This document shows, in pieces, positions 19,003 to 28,230 of a stretch of DNA of 64,000 nt. A program made the translations under genes and the position numbers. This DNA is from Vogesella margarita (GTDB lineage: Bacteria > Pseudomonadota > Gammaproteobacteria > Burkholderiales > Chromobacteriaceae): assembly GCF_028548475.1 (NCBI RefSeq), contig NZ_JAQQLE010000012.1, positions 87,343-151,342 of the forward strand, written 5' to 3'. The number at the start of each line of letters is the position of its first letter. Within the stretch, counting starts at the first letter, position 1. The notes under the pieces were generated by a model that saw only the letters and a list, made by a program, of their open reading frames with translations, had not been told where the DNA came from and did no database searches.

Positions 19003-20988
19003 TCAGGCTTGCGAGGTGTGCTTGAAGCGGTCTACCTGCGCCACCAGTTCGGTCGCGGTCTGGTTCAGTTGTGCCGACAGCGTCGCTGCCTCGTCGACGA
19101 TCAACGCATTGTCTTCGGCCAGCGAGGCGATGCGGCTGATATTGACGGCGACTTCATTGCTGGCCGCGGCCTGCTGCTGCATCGCGGCGGCGGTATCCTG
19201 GCTCTTGGCCGCGGTCTGGTTGGCCTCGTCGTGAATGCCGTCGAGATCCTGCAAGGTGGCCTGCACCAGGTCGAGGCCGCTTTCCATGCGCGTGCGCGCG
19301 GTGCGCATCTGGCCGGCGGCGTTGGCGGTCTCGTTGGTGATCACCTCGATCAGCTGGGTGATTTCCACGGTTTCCTTGCCGGTGCGTTCCGCCAGCTTGC
19401 GCACCTCATCGGCGACCACGGCAAAGCCGCGGCCCATCTCCCCGGCGCGGGCGGCTTCGATCGCCGCGTTCAGCGCCAGCAGGTTGGTCTGGTCGGCGAT
19501 GTCGCGGATCGCGGTGATGATCTGGCGGATGCTCTGCGACTTGTCGGCCAGGCTGACGATCACCTCGCCGGCACTGTCCAGCGAACCGGCGGTGTGCTGC
19601 ATCGCCTGGGTGGTTTCCTGCATCCGTTCGCGGCCGGCGTTGACGCCTTGCTGCATCTGTTGCGCCACGGTCAGGTTGTCGTGGGTGTTGTCGCGCACCG
19701 AGGCGATGCCGACGGTCATTTCCTCGACCGCCGCCGCGATCTGGGTCGACGATTCGCTTTGTGCTTCCGCGGCGGAGGCGGCGCGGGCCGACACCGTCTG
19801 CAGCGCCTCGGCGGCGCTCATCAGGCTGTGGGCATTGCTCTTCACCACCTTCAGGGTGCCGGCAAAGGCATCGACCAGCTCGTCGAAGGCACGGCCCATG
19901 CGCGCGATCTCGTCGTCGCCTTCCAGTCTCGCGCGTGGTGCAAGGTCGAGATTGTGGCTCATGCTGGTCATCATCTGTTCCAGGTGCATCACCGGCTTGC
20001 GGATGCTGCGGTACACCGCCAGGCCGCCGATCAGCAGCAGCAGCGACAGCAGCAGGGTGCCACCGAGGGTGATCATCAGGCTCTGCCAGGCTTCGTCGAT
20101 ATTCCGTGCCACCACGTCATCCAGCTGCTGCAGCAGCTTTTCCTGCGCAGTTTTCAGCTGGGCGATCTGCGCCGAGGTGGCGGCAAACCATTGTTCCGGC
20201 GTCACGCTCGGCGGTGTGCCCGGCTCCGCGCCGTAGATGCTGGCACGCAGCTGTTTCAGGGTGGCGGCGGCATCGGATTGCAGGAAGGGCTGCAGCGACT
20301 GTGCCAGTTCCGGCGGGACCAGCAGCAGCAGCTGCCCGGCGCAGCCGTCCTGGCGTGCCTGCAGGCCGATGGCCTGGCCGAGGCTGGCCTGGGTCAGACC
20401 GCCAGCGGCCAGTGCGCCGTTGACGAAGCCGCGCTCGCGACCGGCGTATTCCTTGGTGCACAGCAGGTTGGACAAGGCGGTGCTGAAGCGGATGACGTCA
20501 CCCTCGTCGGACGCGGTGGCGAGGCTGGAAACCAGCGCGATCTGCGCCTCGATCTGCTGGCTGTAGGCGGCAAAGGCGGCCGGTGCCGCCAGGCTGCGGC
20601 CGTCAATGGCACCGCGCTGCCCCAGCAGGCCGCGCACACCACCGGCCACGGTCATGACTCGCTGCTTGACTTCGTCCTCCGGCAGGGTCGTGGCGGTACT
20701 TTCCAGCGCCTGCAGCGCGGCGTCGGCCTTGGCGCGTGCCTCGGTCAGCGTGGCTGGCAATGCGCCCTGCCCGTTCAGGTAGCCGTTGCTCAGGCCGCGC
20801 TCGGCCTGCAGCGTGTCCACCAGCGTCGAGGCCAGCGTCGATACCGAGACCAGGTGTTTGGCCTGCTGCATGTCGCCGAGGAAGCTGTAGCGCTGCAGCG
20901 ACAGCGTCGAGGCCAGGAAGAAGGTCATCAGACCGAACGGCAGGACTAGCAGGATCAGCTTGTGACCAATACTGAGGCGGGAAAGCAT
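19003..20988 (-). CDS. Methyl-accepting chemotaxis protein with NIT domain
   Basis: A 661-residue chemoreceptor, started at [12 protein letters not shown] (20988). After the first membrane segment a long periplasmic region of about 270 residues contains motifs of the nitrate/nitrite-sensing NIT domain ([32 protein letters not shown] region). A second membrane segment ([20 protein letters not shown]), HAMP and the signalling hairpin tip ([20 protein letters not shown]) follow. It lies downstream of narGHJI on the same strand, which supports nitrate or nitrite as its ligand. The C-terminus lacks a CheR-tether pentapeptide. Confidence 0.88.
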   Translation of the reverse strand: MLSRLSIGHKLILLVLPFGLMTFFLASTLSLQRYSFLGDMQQAKHLVSVSTLASTLVDTLQAERGLSNGYLNGQGALPATLTEARAKADAALQALESTATTLPEDEVKQRVMTVAGGVRGLLGQRGAIDGRSLAAPAAFAAYSQQIEAQIALVSSLATASDEGDVIRFSTALSNLLCTKEYAGRERGFVNGALAAGGLTQASLGQAIGLQARQDGCAGQLLLLVPPELAQSLQPFLQSDAAATLKQLRASIYGAEPGTPPSVTPEQWFAATSAQIAQLKTAQEKLLQQLDDVVARNIDEAWQSLMITLGGTLLLSLLLLIGGLAVYRSIRKPVMHLEQMMTSMSHNLDLAPRARLEGDDEIARMGRAFDELVDAFAGTLKVVKSNAHSLMSAAEALQTVSARAASAAEAQSESSTQIAAAVEEMTVGIASVRDNTHDNLTVAQQMQQGVNAGRERMQETTQAMQHTAGSLDSAGEVIVSLADKSQSIRQIITAIRDIADQTNLLALNAAIEAARAGEMGRGFAVVADEVRKLAERTGKETVEITQLIEVITNETANAAGQMRTARTRMESGLDLVQATLQDLDGIHDEANQTAAKSQDTAAAMQQQAAASNEVAVNISRIASLAEDNALIVDEAATLSAQLNQTATELVAQVDRFKHTSQA

Positions 20989-21190
20989 GGCGTGGACTCC
21001 GGTGGGTAGAGAAATCTTGTCAGGCGTGTTCAAAAACCGTTGCGATCGGTCATGTTTTATTTTGTATAAGCACCAAGCATAGTGCATCGACGATTGATTG
21101 TGCAGTCAACATGCTGCACTGCAACCTCAGGATCGGCTCGATTCGCCGCCAGTATTGCAGTGCGTCGCAACAGCCGCGTTGATTAAGCAC

Positions 21191-21224
21191 AAAAAAGGCC
21201 TGATTGGGAAATCAGGCCTTTTTT
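21191..21224. terminator. Rho-independent terminator after narI
   Basis: AAAAAAGGCCTGAT (21191-21204) pairs with ATCAGGCCTTTTTT (21211-21224) around a 6-nt loop. The A-run and T-run make it functional in both directions. It lies 16 bp past the narI stop and should end the narGHJI message. Confidence 0.93.
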
Positions 21225-21239
21225 CAACAACCATGCTTG

Positions 21240-21926
21240 TTAATGACGCGGCCGAACCAGCTGCCAGCTGCGGCCGAGGTAGCTCACCGCACCAAAACCG
21301 CTCCACACGTGCACCAAACGGGTGAACGGGAAGATCACGAACAGGCTCATGCCCATGAACAGGTGCGCCTTGAACACCGGCGAAGCCGCCACGATGAACT
21401 GCGCCGCGTCGCCACGGAAGGTAACGACGTGCTGTGCCCAGGTCATCAGTAGCACCATTTCGTGACCGTCCAGATGCTGCGCGGACACGACGATGGTGGA
21501 CAGACCCAGGAGCAGCGTGGCCAGGATCCACAGCAGCACCAGCTTGTCGCGCCAGGTGGTGTTGGCAGACAGGCGGTCGTTGGAGAAGCGGCGATGCAAG
21601 AGCAGCAGCACGCCGATCAGGCACAGCGTACCCATGATGCCGCCGGCGGTCATCGCGAACACCTGCTTGAAGCTGTGCGTCACGCCCAGCGCGTCCCACA
21701 CTGCCACCGGCGTCAAGAGACCGACGGCGTGGCCGAAGAACAGGCCGATGATGCCGATGTGGAACAGGATGTTACCCAGGCGCAGGCTGCCGCGATGCAG
21801 CATCTGACTGGATTCGCTCTTCCAGCTGTATTGCTCGCGCTCGAAGCGCGCCAGGCTGCCCAGGATGAAGATCGCCAGGGCGATGTACGGGTAGATCCCG
21901 AATACGAATTGATGCAAGTAGTCCAT
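21240..21926 (-). CDS. narI: Respiratory nitrate reductase gamma subunit NarI
   Basis: A 228-residue membrane cytochrome b that takes electrons from quinol for NarGH. Five hydrophobic segments are visible. Haem-ligand histidines lie in LFHIGIIGLFFGHAVG (about residues 56 and 66) and near the C-terminus (VFKAHLFMGMSLFVIFPFTRLVH). Length matches E. coli NarI (225). It ends the narGHJI operon; 57 bp separate it from narJ. Confidence 0.95.
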   Translation of the reverse strand: MDYLHQFVFGIYPYIALAIFILGSLARFEREQYSWKSESSQMLHRGSLRLGNILFHIGIIGLFFGHAVGLLTPVAVWDALGVTHSFKQVFAMTAGGIMGTLCLIGVLLLLHRRFSNDRLSANTTWRDKLVLLWILATLLLGLSTIVVSAQHLDGHEMVLLMTWAQHVVTFRGDAAQFIVAASPVFKAHLFMGMSLFVIFPFTRLVHVWSGFGAVSYLGRSWQLVRPRH

Positions 21927-21983
21927 GTCTTTCTCCTTGCGGCCAACGGGCGGGCGCCAGCGCCCACCCGGACCGTCAGCGGA

Positions 21984-22646
21984 TTAATGGCAGGCGGTCG
22001 GGCCGCTACCCTTGGGATAGAAATTGACCGGAGCGATCTGCGGCAGAGTCGGCTTCAGCAGCGGTTCCACGCCGTCGATGCCGGGGCCGAAGGTCTCCAG
22101 CGCCTCGTCCATGTCGCGGATCGGCGGCACGGACAGGGGCTCCGGTGCCACCGGCGACAGCCAGACCAGCGCCTGCAGCACGCCGGCGTAGTCGCTACCG
22201 CTGTCGGCCAGCTTGCCGGCCACGTGCGCCAGCACGTGCACCGCATCCCCCAGCAGACGATTGGCCTCCTCCGCCTCGCACAGCGACAGGAACTCAAGGA
22301 ACAGCGGCACGTAGTCCGGCAGCTCTTCGCTGACCGGCTCGAAACCGTGTGCCTTGTATTCCTCGATCAGGTCCACCATGGCCTGACCGCGGGCGCGGTC
22401 CTCACCGTGGATGTGCTCGAACAGGTGCAGCGAGTGCGACGGACTGCGGTCGAACACCTGCACGTAGTCCTGCTGCAGCTCGATCAGCTCGCCTGCGGCC
22501 AACCTTTGCAGCAGCGGCTCCACGCCACGGGCCACTTGCTCGTCGCCGGCCAGAACCTCGCGGATTTCCGGCAGCGCGTCGATCAGCTCCTGCTGCGGGT
22601 AGCCCAGCAGGGCTGCCAGTGCGCGATAGATCATCGGGTTGTACAT
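21984..22646 (-). CDS. narJ: Nitrate reductase assembly chaperone NarJ
   Basis: About 220 residues of the TorD/NarJ chaperone fold (YRALAALLGYPQQELIDALP; LFEHIHGEDRARGQAMVDLI; ELPDYVPLFLEFL). It is needed for molybdenum-cofactor insertion into NarG and attachment of NarGH to NarI. ATG 22646 has the better-spaced AGGAG; an upstream GTG (22652) that overlaps the narH stop is an alternative. An exact 13-mer repeat lies inside the gene at 22494. Confidence 0.93.
   Translation of the reverse strand: MYNPMIYRALAALLGYPQQELIDALPEIREVLAGDEQVARGVEPLLQRLAAGELIELQQDYVQVFDRSPSHSLHLFEHIHGEDRARGQAMVDLIEEYKAHGFEPVSEELPDYVPLFLEFLSLCEAEEANRLLGDAVHVLAHVAGKLADSGSDYAGVLQALVWLSPVAPEPLSVPPIRDMDEALETFGPGIDGVEPLLKPTLPQIAPVNFYPKGSGPTACH
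22494..22506 (-). repeat. DUS-like 13-mer inside narJ
   Basis: An exact copy. In the narJ frame it encodes the end of Gln then Arg-Leu-Ala-Ala (QRLAA), a codon phase different from the copies at 14820 and 39423. Confidence 0.85.
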
Positions 22647-22648
22647 GA

Positions 22649-24199
22649 TCACTCTCCTGCGTTGGCCTTGCGGTCGCGGCGCATGTCGTGGAACACAATC
22701 GGCGATGCCTTCTTCTTGCCGAACAGGCTAGGCTCGGACGTGCCGCCGGAGCAGCCGTTACCGAAGGTGAAGCCGCAGCTGGCCTTGTCGTCGAAGGTGT
22801 TTTCCACCATCTCCTTGTGGCTGGACGGGATCACGAAACGATCTTCGTAGTTGGCGATCGCCATCACCTGGTACATCTCTTCCACTTGCGGGCCGGAGAG
22901 GTGGGTGCCTTTCAGGGTGGCCGGGTTGGTCACCTTGTCCACGCTCTTGCTGCGCATGTAGCGACGCATGGCGACCATGGTTTCCAGCGCTTTCACGACC
23001 GGCTCTTCCTTGCCGGCGGTCAGCAGGTTGGCCAGGTACTTGATCGGGATGCGCAGGTCCTTCACGTCCGGAATGATGCCGTTCTCACCGATCAGGCCGT
23101 TTTCCAGTGCTGACTGGATCGGCGACAGCGGCGGGATGTACCACACCATCGGCAGCGTGCGGTATTCCGGGTGCAGCGGGAAGGCTACTTTCCACTCCAT
23201 GGCCATCTTGTACACCGGCGACTTCTGTGCGGCGGTGAGCCAGGCTTCCGGAATGCCCTGCTTGCGCGCCTCGGCAATGATCTCCGGTGCGTTCGGGTCC
23301 AGGAACACGCCCAGTTGCGCTTCGTACAGGCTCTTCGGATCTTCCACGCTGGCAGCGGCTTCGATCTTGTCGGCGTCGTACAGCAGCACACCCAGGTAGC
23401 GGATGCGGCCAACGCAGGTTTCGGAGCACACGGTCGGCTGGCCGGCCTCGATACGCGGGTAGCAGAAGATGCACTTCTCTGCCTTGCCGGTGGTCCAGTT
23501 GTAGTAGATCTTCTTGTACGGGCAGCCGGACACGCACATGCGCCAGCCGCGGCACTTGTCCTGGTCGATCAGCACGATACCGTCGTCTTCACGCTTGTAG
23601 ATGGAGCCGGACGGGCAGCTGGCGACGCAGGCCGGGTTCAGGCAGTGTTCGCACAGGCGCGGCAGGTACATCATGAAGGTGTTCTCGAAAGCCGAGTACA
23701 TCTCCTTCTGGATGCCTTCGAACAGCGCATCCTTGGCGCGCTTGCTGAATTCGCCGCCCAGGTCGTCTTCCCAGTTCGGACCCCACTCGATCTTGTCCAT
23801 CTTCTTGCCGGTGAGCACCGACACCGGACGCGCGGTCGGCGGCGTCTGCATTTCCGGCGCGTTCTGCAGGTGCTCGTAGTCGTAGGTGAACGGCTCGTAG
23901 TACTCGTCGATGGACGGCAGGTTCGGGTTGGCGAAGATGTTGGCCAGGATCTTCAGCCGGCCGCCCTGGCGCGGCTCCAGCTTGCCGTTGGGCTTGCGCA
24001 CCCAGCCGCCCTGCCATTTTTCCTGGTTTTCCCATTCCTTGGGATAACCGATGCCGGGCTTGGTCTCGACGTTGTTGAACCACGCGTATTCGACACCGTC
24101 GCGGCTGGTCCACACGTTCTTGCAGGTCACCGAACAGGTATGGCAACCGATGCACTTGTCGAGGTTGAGCACCATACCGATTTGGGCACGGATTTTCAT
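22649..24199 (-). CDS. narH: Respiratory nitrate reductase beta subunit NarH
   Basis: A 516-residue iron-sulfur subunit that relays electrons from NarI to NarG. Four cysteine clusters are visible: CIGCHTCSVTCKNVW (about residue 16), CEHCLNPACVASCPSG (about 183), CRGWRMCVSGCP, where Trp replaces one Cys as in known NarH [3Fe-4S] clusters, and CIFCYPRIEAGQPTVCSETC (about 243). Length matches E. coli NarH (512). It lies 61 bp after narG and overlaps the alternative start of narJ. Confidence 0.97.
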   Translation of the reverse strand: MKIRAQIGMVLNLDKCIGCHTCSVTCKNVWTSRDGVEYAWFNNVETKPGIGYPKEWENQEKWQGGWVRKPNGKLEPRQGGRLKILANIFANPNLPSIDEYYEPFTYDYEHLQNAPEMQTPPTARPVSVLTGKKMDKIEWGPNWEDDLGGEFSKRAKDALFEGIQKEMYSAFENTFMMYLPRLCEHCLNPACVASCPSGSIYKREDDGIVLIDQDKCRGWRMCVSGCPYKKIYYNWTTGKAEKCIFCYPRIEAGQPTVCSETCVGRIRYLGVLLYDADKIEAAASVEDPKSLYEAQLGVFLDPNAPEIIAEARKQGIPEAWLTAAQKSPVYKMAMEWKVAFPLHPEYRTLPMVWYIPPLSPIQSALENGLIGENGIIPDVKDLRIPIKYLANLLTAGKEEPVVKALETMVAMRRYMRSKSVDKVTNPATLKGTHLSGPQVEEMYQVMAIANYEDRFVIPSSHKEMVENTFDDKASCGFTFGNGCSGGTSEPSLFGKKKASPIVFHDMRRDRKANAGE

Positions 24200-24260
24200 G
24201 TTCTTGCTCCTAATGTCTCAGAAGGCTCGGGAGAGGCGGCGCCAGGCGCCGCCGATGCGC

Positions 24261-27200
24261 TTACGCGCCTTCCGAGAGCGGCTTGTCCAGCCAGTCCACG
24301 TTCTTCATCTTGCGCACGATCACGAACTCGTCGCGGTTGGAACCCACGGTGCCGTAGTAGTTGAAGCCCCAGGCCAGCTGCGCGTAGCCGCCGATCATGT
24401 GTGTGGGCTTGGTCACGGCACGGGTTACCGAGTTGTGGATACCGCCGCGCTTGCCGCTGGTTTCCGCGCCCGGCACGTTCACGATCTTCTCCTGCGCGTG
24501 GTACATCAGGGTCATGCCTTCCGGCACACGCTGCGATACCACGGCGCGGGCAGTCAGCGTGCCGTTGACGTTGAACACCTCGATCCAGTCGTTATCGACA
24601 ATGCCGGCCTTCTTGGCGTCGATCTCGGATACCCAGACGTGCGGGCCGCCACGGGACAGCGTCAGCATGCGCAGGTTGTCGGAGTAGGTACTGTGGATAC
24701 CCCACTTCTGGTGCGGCGTAATGAAGTTGAGGACGATCTCGGTGTTACCGTTCGACTTCTTGCCCAGTACCGCAGCGGTGGTCTTCAGATCGACCGCCGG
24801 CTTGTACACGCACAGCCCTTCGCCAAACGAACGCATCCACAGGTGATCCTGGTAGAACTGCTGGCGGCCGGTGATGGTGCGCCAAGGGATGTACTCGTGC
24901 ACGTTGGTGTAGCCGGCGTTGTAGCTCACCTCTTCGCTTTCCAGGCCAGACCAGGTCGGCGAGGAAATGATCTTGCGCGGCTGCGCCTGTACGTCGCGGA
25001 AGCGGATGCTGTCATGCTCGCGCGGCAGAGCCAGGTGGGTATGGTCGCGGCCGGTGATCTTGGACAGCGCGTCCCACGCCTTCACTGCCACGTGGCCGTT
25101 GGTTTCCGGTGCCAGGGTCAGAATCATCTCGGCGGCGTCGATGGCGGTATCCAGCTTCGGCTGGCCGGCGGCCACACCGTCGGCCACGGTCTTGTTCAGG
25201 CCGCGCAGGATGTCCACTTCGTGACCGGTCTTCCAGGCGATGCCCTTGCCGCCGTTGCCCACTTTCTCCAGCAGCGGGCCGATGGAGGTGAACTTGTCGT
25301 AGATCTTGCGGTAGTCGCGTTCCACCACCGTCATCTTCGGCATGGTCTTGCCCGGGATCGGCTCGCACTCGCCTTTTTTCCAGTCGCGCGGGTCGAACGG
25401 CTGGCCCAGCTCTTCCGGCGTGTCGTGCATCAGCGGAGTCAGTACCAGGTCCTTGCGGGTGCCCAGGTAGTCGCCGCCGATGTCGGAAATCGCCTTGGCG
25501 AAGCCCTTGTAGATCTCCCAGTCACTCTTCGACTGCCACAGCGGCTGTACGGCCTCGGACAGCGGGTGGATGAACGGGTGCATGTCGGAAGTGTTCAGGT
25601 CGTCCTTCTCGTACCAGGTGGCGGTCGGCAGCACAATGTCGCCGTACAGGCAGGTGGTGGACATACGGAAGTCCAGCACCACCAGCAGGTCGAGCTTGCC
25701 TTCCGCCGCCGGGCGCACGGTGACTTCGGTCGGCTTGATGCAGCCGTCCTCGTCGTTCATCACCGCGTTCTGGGTGCCCAGCAGGTACTTCAGGAAGTAT
25801 TCGTGACCCTTGCCGGAAGAACCCAGAATATTGGAACGCCACACGAACATATTGCGCGGGAAGTTCTTCGGGTTGTCCGGGTCGTTACACGACATGTCCA
25901 GCTTGCCGGACTTCAGGTTCTCTACCGCGTAGGCGATCGGGTCCTTGCCGGCGGCTTCCGCATCGCGCACCACGTCCAGCGGGTTGGTGGTCAGCTGCGG
26001 TGTAGACGGCAGCCAGCCCATGCGTTCGGCCTTGGCGTTGTAGTCGATCAGCGCCATCTGGCTCATGCGGCCATCGGCGGTCGGCGCCAGGATTTCGTTG
26101 ACGCCCAGTTTTTCGTGGCGCCACTGGCTGGTGTGCGCGTAGAAGAAGCTGGTGCCGTTCATCTGGCGCGACGGACGCACCCAGTCGGAAGCAAACGCCA
26201 GCGGTGCCCAGCCGGTCTGCGGACGCAGTTTTTCCTGGCCGACGTAGTGGCACCAGCCACCGCCGCTCTGGCCGATACAGCCGCACATCATCAGCATGTT
26301 GATGATGCCGCGGTAGGTCATGTCCATGTGGTACCAGTGGTTCAGCGCGGCACCGACGATCACCATGGAACGGCCATGGGTCTGGTCGGCGTTCTGCGCG
26401 AACTCGCGCGCTACCTGGATCACCATCTCCGGCTTCACGCCGGTGTGTTTCTGCTGCCAGGCCGGGGTGTACGGTACGTCGTCGAAGTAGTCCTTCGCCA
26501 CATTGCCGCCGCCGAGGCCACGGTCGATACCGTAGTTGGCCGCCATCAGGTCGAACACGGTAGCCACCAGCGCCTGCTTGCCGTCGGCGAGGGTGATGCG
26601 CTTCACCGGTACGTTGCGGGTCAGCAGTTCGTCGTGTTCGGCACCGAAGTACGGGAAGCCGACACCGACCACGTCGTCACGGTTGTCGATCAGCGACAGG
26701 CGTGCCTTGATCTCGCGGCTGCTGTGTCCGTCCTTCTCTTCCAGGTTCCACTTGCCGCTCTGGCCCCAGCGGAAGCCGATCGAGCCGTTCGGTGCCACAA
26801 TGTCGCCGCTGGTTTCGTCCAGCACCAGGGTCTTCCATTCCGGGTTGTTGTCTTCGCCCAGGTTGGCCGCAAGGTTGGAGGCGCGCAGGAAGTAGTCCGG
26901 GATATAGCGGCCGCCTTCCTGTTTCAGCGTCACCAGCATCGGCATGTCGGTGTACTGACGGATATAACCGGTGAAGTACTCGGACGGCTTGTCGAGGTGG
27001 AATTCCTTGAAGATCACATGACCCATCGCCATCGCCAGCGCGGCATCGGTGCCCTGCTTTGGCGCCAGCCAGATATCGCCGAACTTGGCCATTTCGCCAA
27101 AGTCGGACGACACTGCCACGGTCTTGGTGCCCTTGTAGCGCACTTCGGTGTAGAAGTGGGCATCCGGGGTACGGGTCATCGGGATGTTGGAACCCCATAC

Positions 27201-27950
27201 CATCAGGTAGTTGGAGTTGTACCAGTCGGCCGATTCGGCCACGTCGGTCTGTTCGCCCCAGATCTGCGGGCTGGCCGGCGGCAAGTCGCAGTACCAGTCA
27301 TAGAACGACAGCGGCACGCCACCGATCAGGCTCAGGTAACGGCTACCGGCGGCGTAGGACACCATGGACATGGCAGGGATCGGCGAGAAGCCGACCACGC
27401 GGTCCGGACCGTAGTTCTTGATGGTGTAGGCATTGGATGCCGCGATGATTTCGTTGACTTCATCCCAGCTGGCGCGCACGAAACCGCCCTGGCCACGCTT
27501 GGATTTGTACTGTTTGGCTGTTTCCGGGTTCTGGCTGATCTTTTCCCAGGCGTCAATGGCGCCCATGGTCTTGCGCGCCTCGCGCCACAGCTTCATCAGG
27601 CGACCGCGCACCATCGGGTACTTCACGCGCTGGGCGGAATACACATACCAGCTGTAGGAAGCGCCACGCGGACAGCCGCGCGGTTCGTGGTTGGGCAGGT
27701 CCGGCCGGGTACGCGGATAGTCGGTCTGCTGGGTTTCCCAGGTGATCAGGCCGTTCTTAACGTACACCTTCCAGCTGCAGGAGCCGGTGCAGTTCACGCC
27801 GTGGGTGGAGCGCACGATCTTGTCGTGCTGCCAGCGTTGGCGATACCCGTCTTCCCACTTGCGGTCTTCTTTTACCACCGCACCGTGGCCGTCGGCGAAG
27901 GTGGATTTCACCTTGCCCAGAAAATTCAGTCTGTCGAGAAAGTGGCTCAT
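24261..27950 (-). CDS. narG: Respiratory nitrate reductase alpha subunit NarG
   Basis: A 1229-residue molybdenum enzyme that reduces nitrate to nitrite on the cytoplasmic side. The FS0 [4Fe-4S] ligands lie in THGVNCTGSCSW and GCPRGASYSW near residues 50-95; the catalytic Asp region reads NYLMVWGSNIPMTRTPDAHF, as in E. coli NarG. It starts at MSHFLDRLNFLGK (27950) behind CGGAGGC. It is the first gene of narGHJI, with the leader at 27951-28182. Confidence 0.97.
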   Translation of the reverse strand: MSHFLDRLNFLGKVKSTFADGHGAVVKEDRKWEDGYRQRWQHDKIVRSTHGVNCTGSCSWKVYVKNGLITWETQQTDYPRTRPDLPNHEPRGCPRGASYSWYVYSAQRVKYPMVRGRLMKLWREARKTMGAIDAWEKISQNPETAKQYKSKRGQGGFVRASWDEVNEIIAASNAYTIKNYGPDRVVGFSPIPAMSMVSYAAGSRYLSLIGGVPLSFYDWYCDLPPASPQIWGEQTDVAESADWYNSNYLMVWGSNIPMTRTPDAHFYTEVRYKGTKTVAVSSDFGEMAKFGDIWLAPKQGTDAALAMAMGHVIFKEFHLDKPSEYFTGYIRQYTDMPMLVTLKQEGGRYIPDYFLRASNLAANLGEDNNPEWKTLVLDETSGDIVAPNGSIGFRWGQSGKWNLEEKDGHSSREIKARLSLIDNRDDVVGVGFPYFGAEHDELLTRNVPVKRITLADGKQALVATVFDLMAANYGIDRGLGGGNVAKDYFDDVPYTPAWQQKHTGVKPEMVIQVAREFAQNADQTHGRSMVIVGAALNHWYHMDMTYRGIINMLMMCGCIGQSGGGWCHYVGQEKLRPQTGWAPLAFASDWVRPSRQMNGTSFFYAHTSQWRHEKLGVNEILAPTADGRMSQMALIDYNAKAERMGWLPSTPQLTTNPLDVVRDAEAAGKDPIAYAVENLKSGKLDMSCNDPDNPKNFPRNMFVWRSNILGSSGKGHEYFLKYLLGTQNAVMNDEDGCIKPTEVTVRPAAEGKLDLLVVLDFRMSTTCLYGDIVLPTATWYEKDDLNTSDMHPFIHPLSEAVQPLWQSKSDWEIYKGFAKAISDIGGDYLGTRKDLVLTPLMHDTPEELGQPFDPRDWKKGECEPIPGKTMPKMTVVERDYRKIYDKFTSIGPLLEKVGNGGKGIAWKTGHEVDILRGLNKTVADGVAAGQPKLDTAIDAAEMILTLAPETNGHVAVKAWDALSKITGRDHTHLALPREHDSIRFRDVQAQPRKIISSPTWSGLESEEVSYNAGYTNVHEYIPWRTITGRQQFYQDHLWMRSFGEGLCVYKPAVDLKTTAAVLGKKSNGNTEIVLNFITPHQKWGIHSTYSDNLRMLTLSRGGPHVWVSEIDAKKAGIVDNDWIEVFNVNGTLTARAVVSQRVPEGMTLMYHAQEKIVNVPGAETSGKRGGIHNSVTRAVTKPTHMIGGYAQLAWGFNYYGTVGSNRDEFVIVRKMKNVDWLDKPLSEGA

Positions 27951-28182
27951 TTTGCCTCCGTATTTTTGCCGCCAGGCGGCACGCAAAGGTTGGCCGCAAG
28001 CGAATGCGGATACCTGTGGTCACGGTTGACAGAATAGGAAAACGGGGCAATGGCGCCCATTCGCCACAGGTGGCAGCGATATGACGCAGAGGGAGGAAGG
28101 CAACTAGTTCGAAAGAGGTAGGCGACACCGGCGTTGGGAGGGGGCACCCCGTAGCGGCAGAAGTTGCCAGCATCATGAAACA
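27951..28182 (-). promoter_or_regulatory. narG leader and promoter region
   Basis: This is 232 bp upstream of narG. It contains one exact 13-mer repeat (27986-27998) and ACTAGTTCGAAAG (28103-28115), a 13-mer that also occurs upstream of narK1. I could not find a convincing FNR box (TTGAT-N4-ATCAA) or NarL heptamer cluster by eye, so the regulator is not assigned. Confidence 0.5.
27986..27998 (+). repeat. DUS-like 13-mer in the narG leader
   Basis: An exact, single copy in the 5' untranslated region of narG, 36 bp before the start codon. Confidence 0.85.
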
Positions 28183-28210
28183 AGCCCTGCCGGTGCTTGC
28201 CGGCAGGGCT
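28183..28210 (-). terminator. Hairpin after the sugar MFS gene
   Basis: AGCCCTGCCGG (28183-28193) pairs with CCGGCAGGGCT (28200-28210), an 11-bp perfect stem with a 6-nt loop, 20 bp past the stop of the transporter. No long U-run is present. Confidence 0.65.
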
Positions 28211-28230
28211 GCGTCAGGCTGGCTGTGACG

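Noticed and set aside
17980..20949. Very long open frame (about 990 codons) on the plus strand across cysB and the chemoreceptor gene
   Set aside because: It is a shadow of GC-rich codon usage: it runs through cysB in another frame and antisense to the chemoreceptor, is His/Arg/Gln-rich and has no recognisable domain.
24051..28037. Long plus-strand frame of over 1300 codons opposite narG and narH
   Set aside because: Antisense shadow of narGH, with His/Val-rich low-complexity composition and no motif. The narGH frames are unambiguous.
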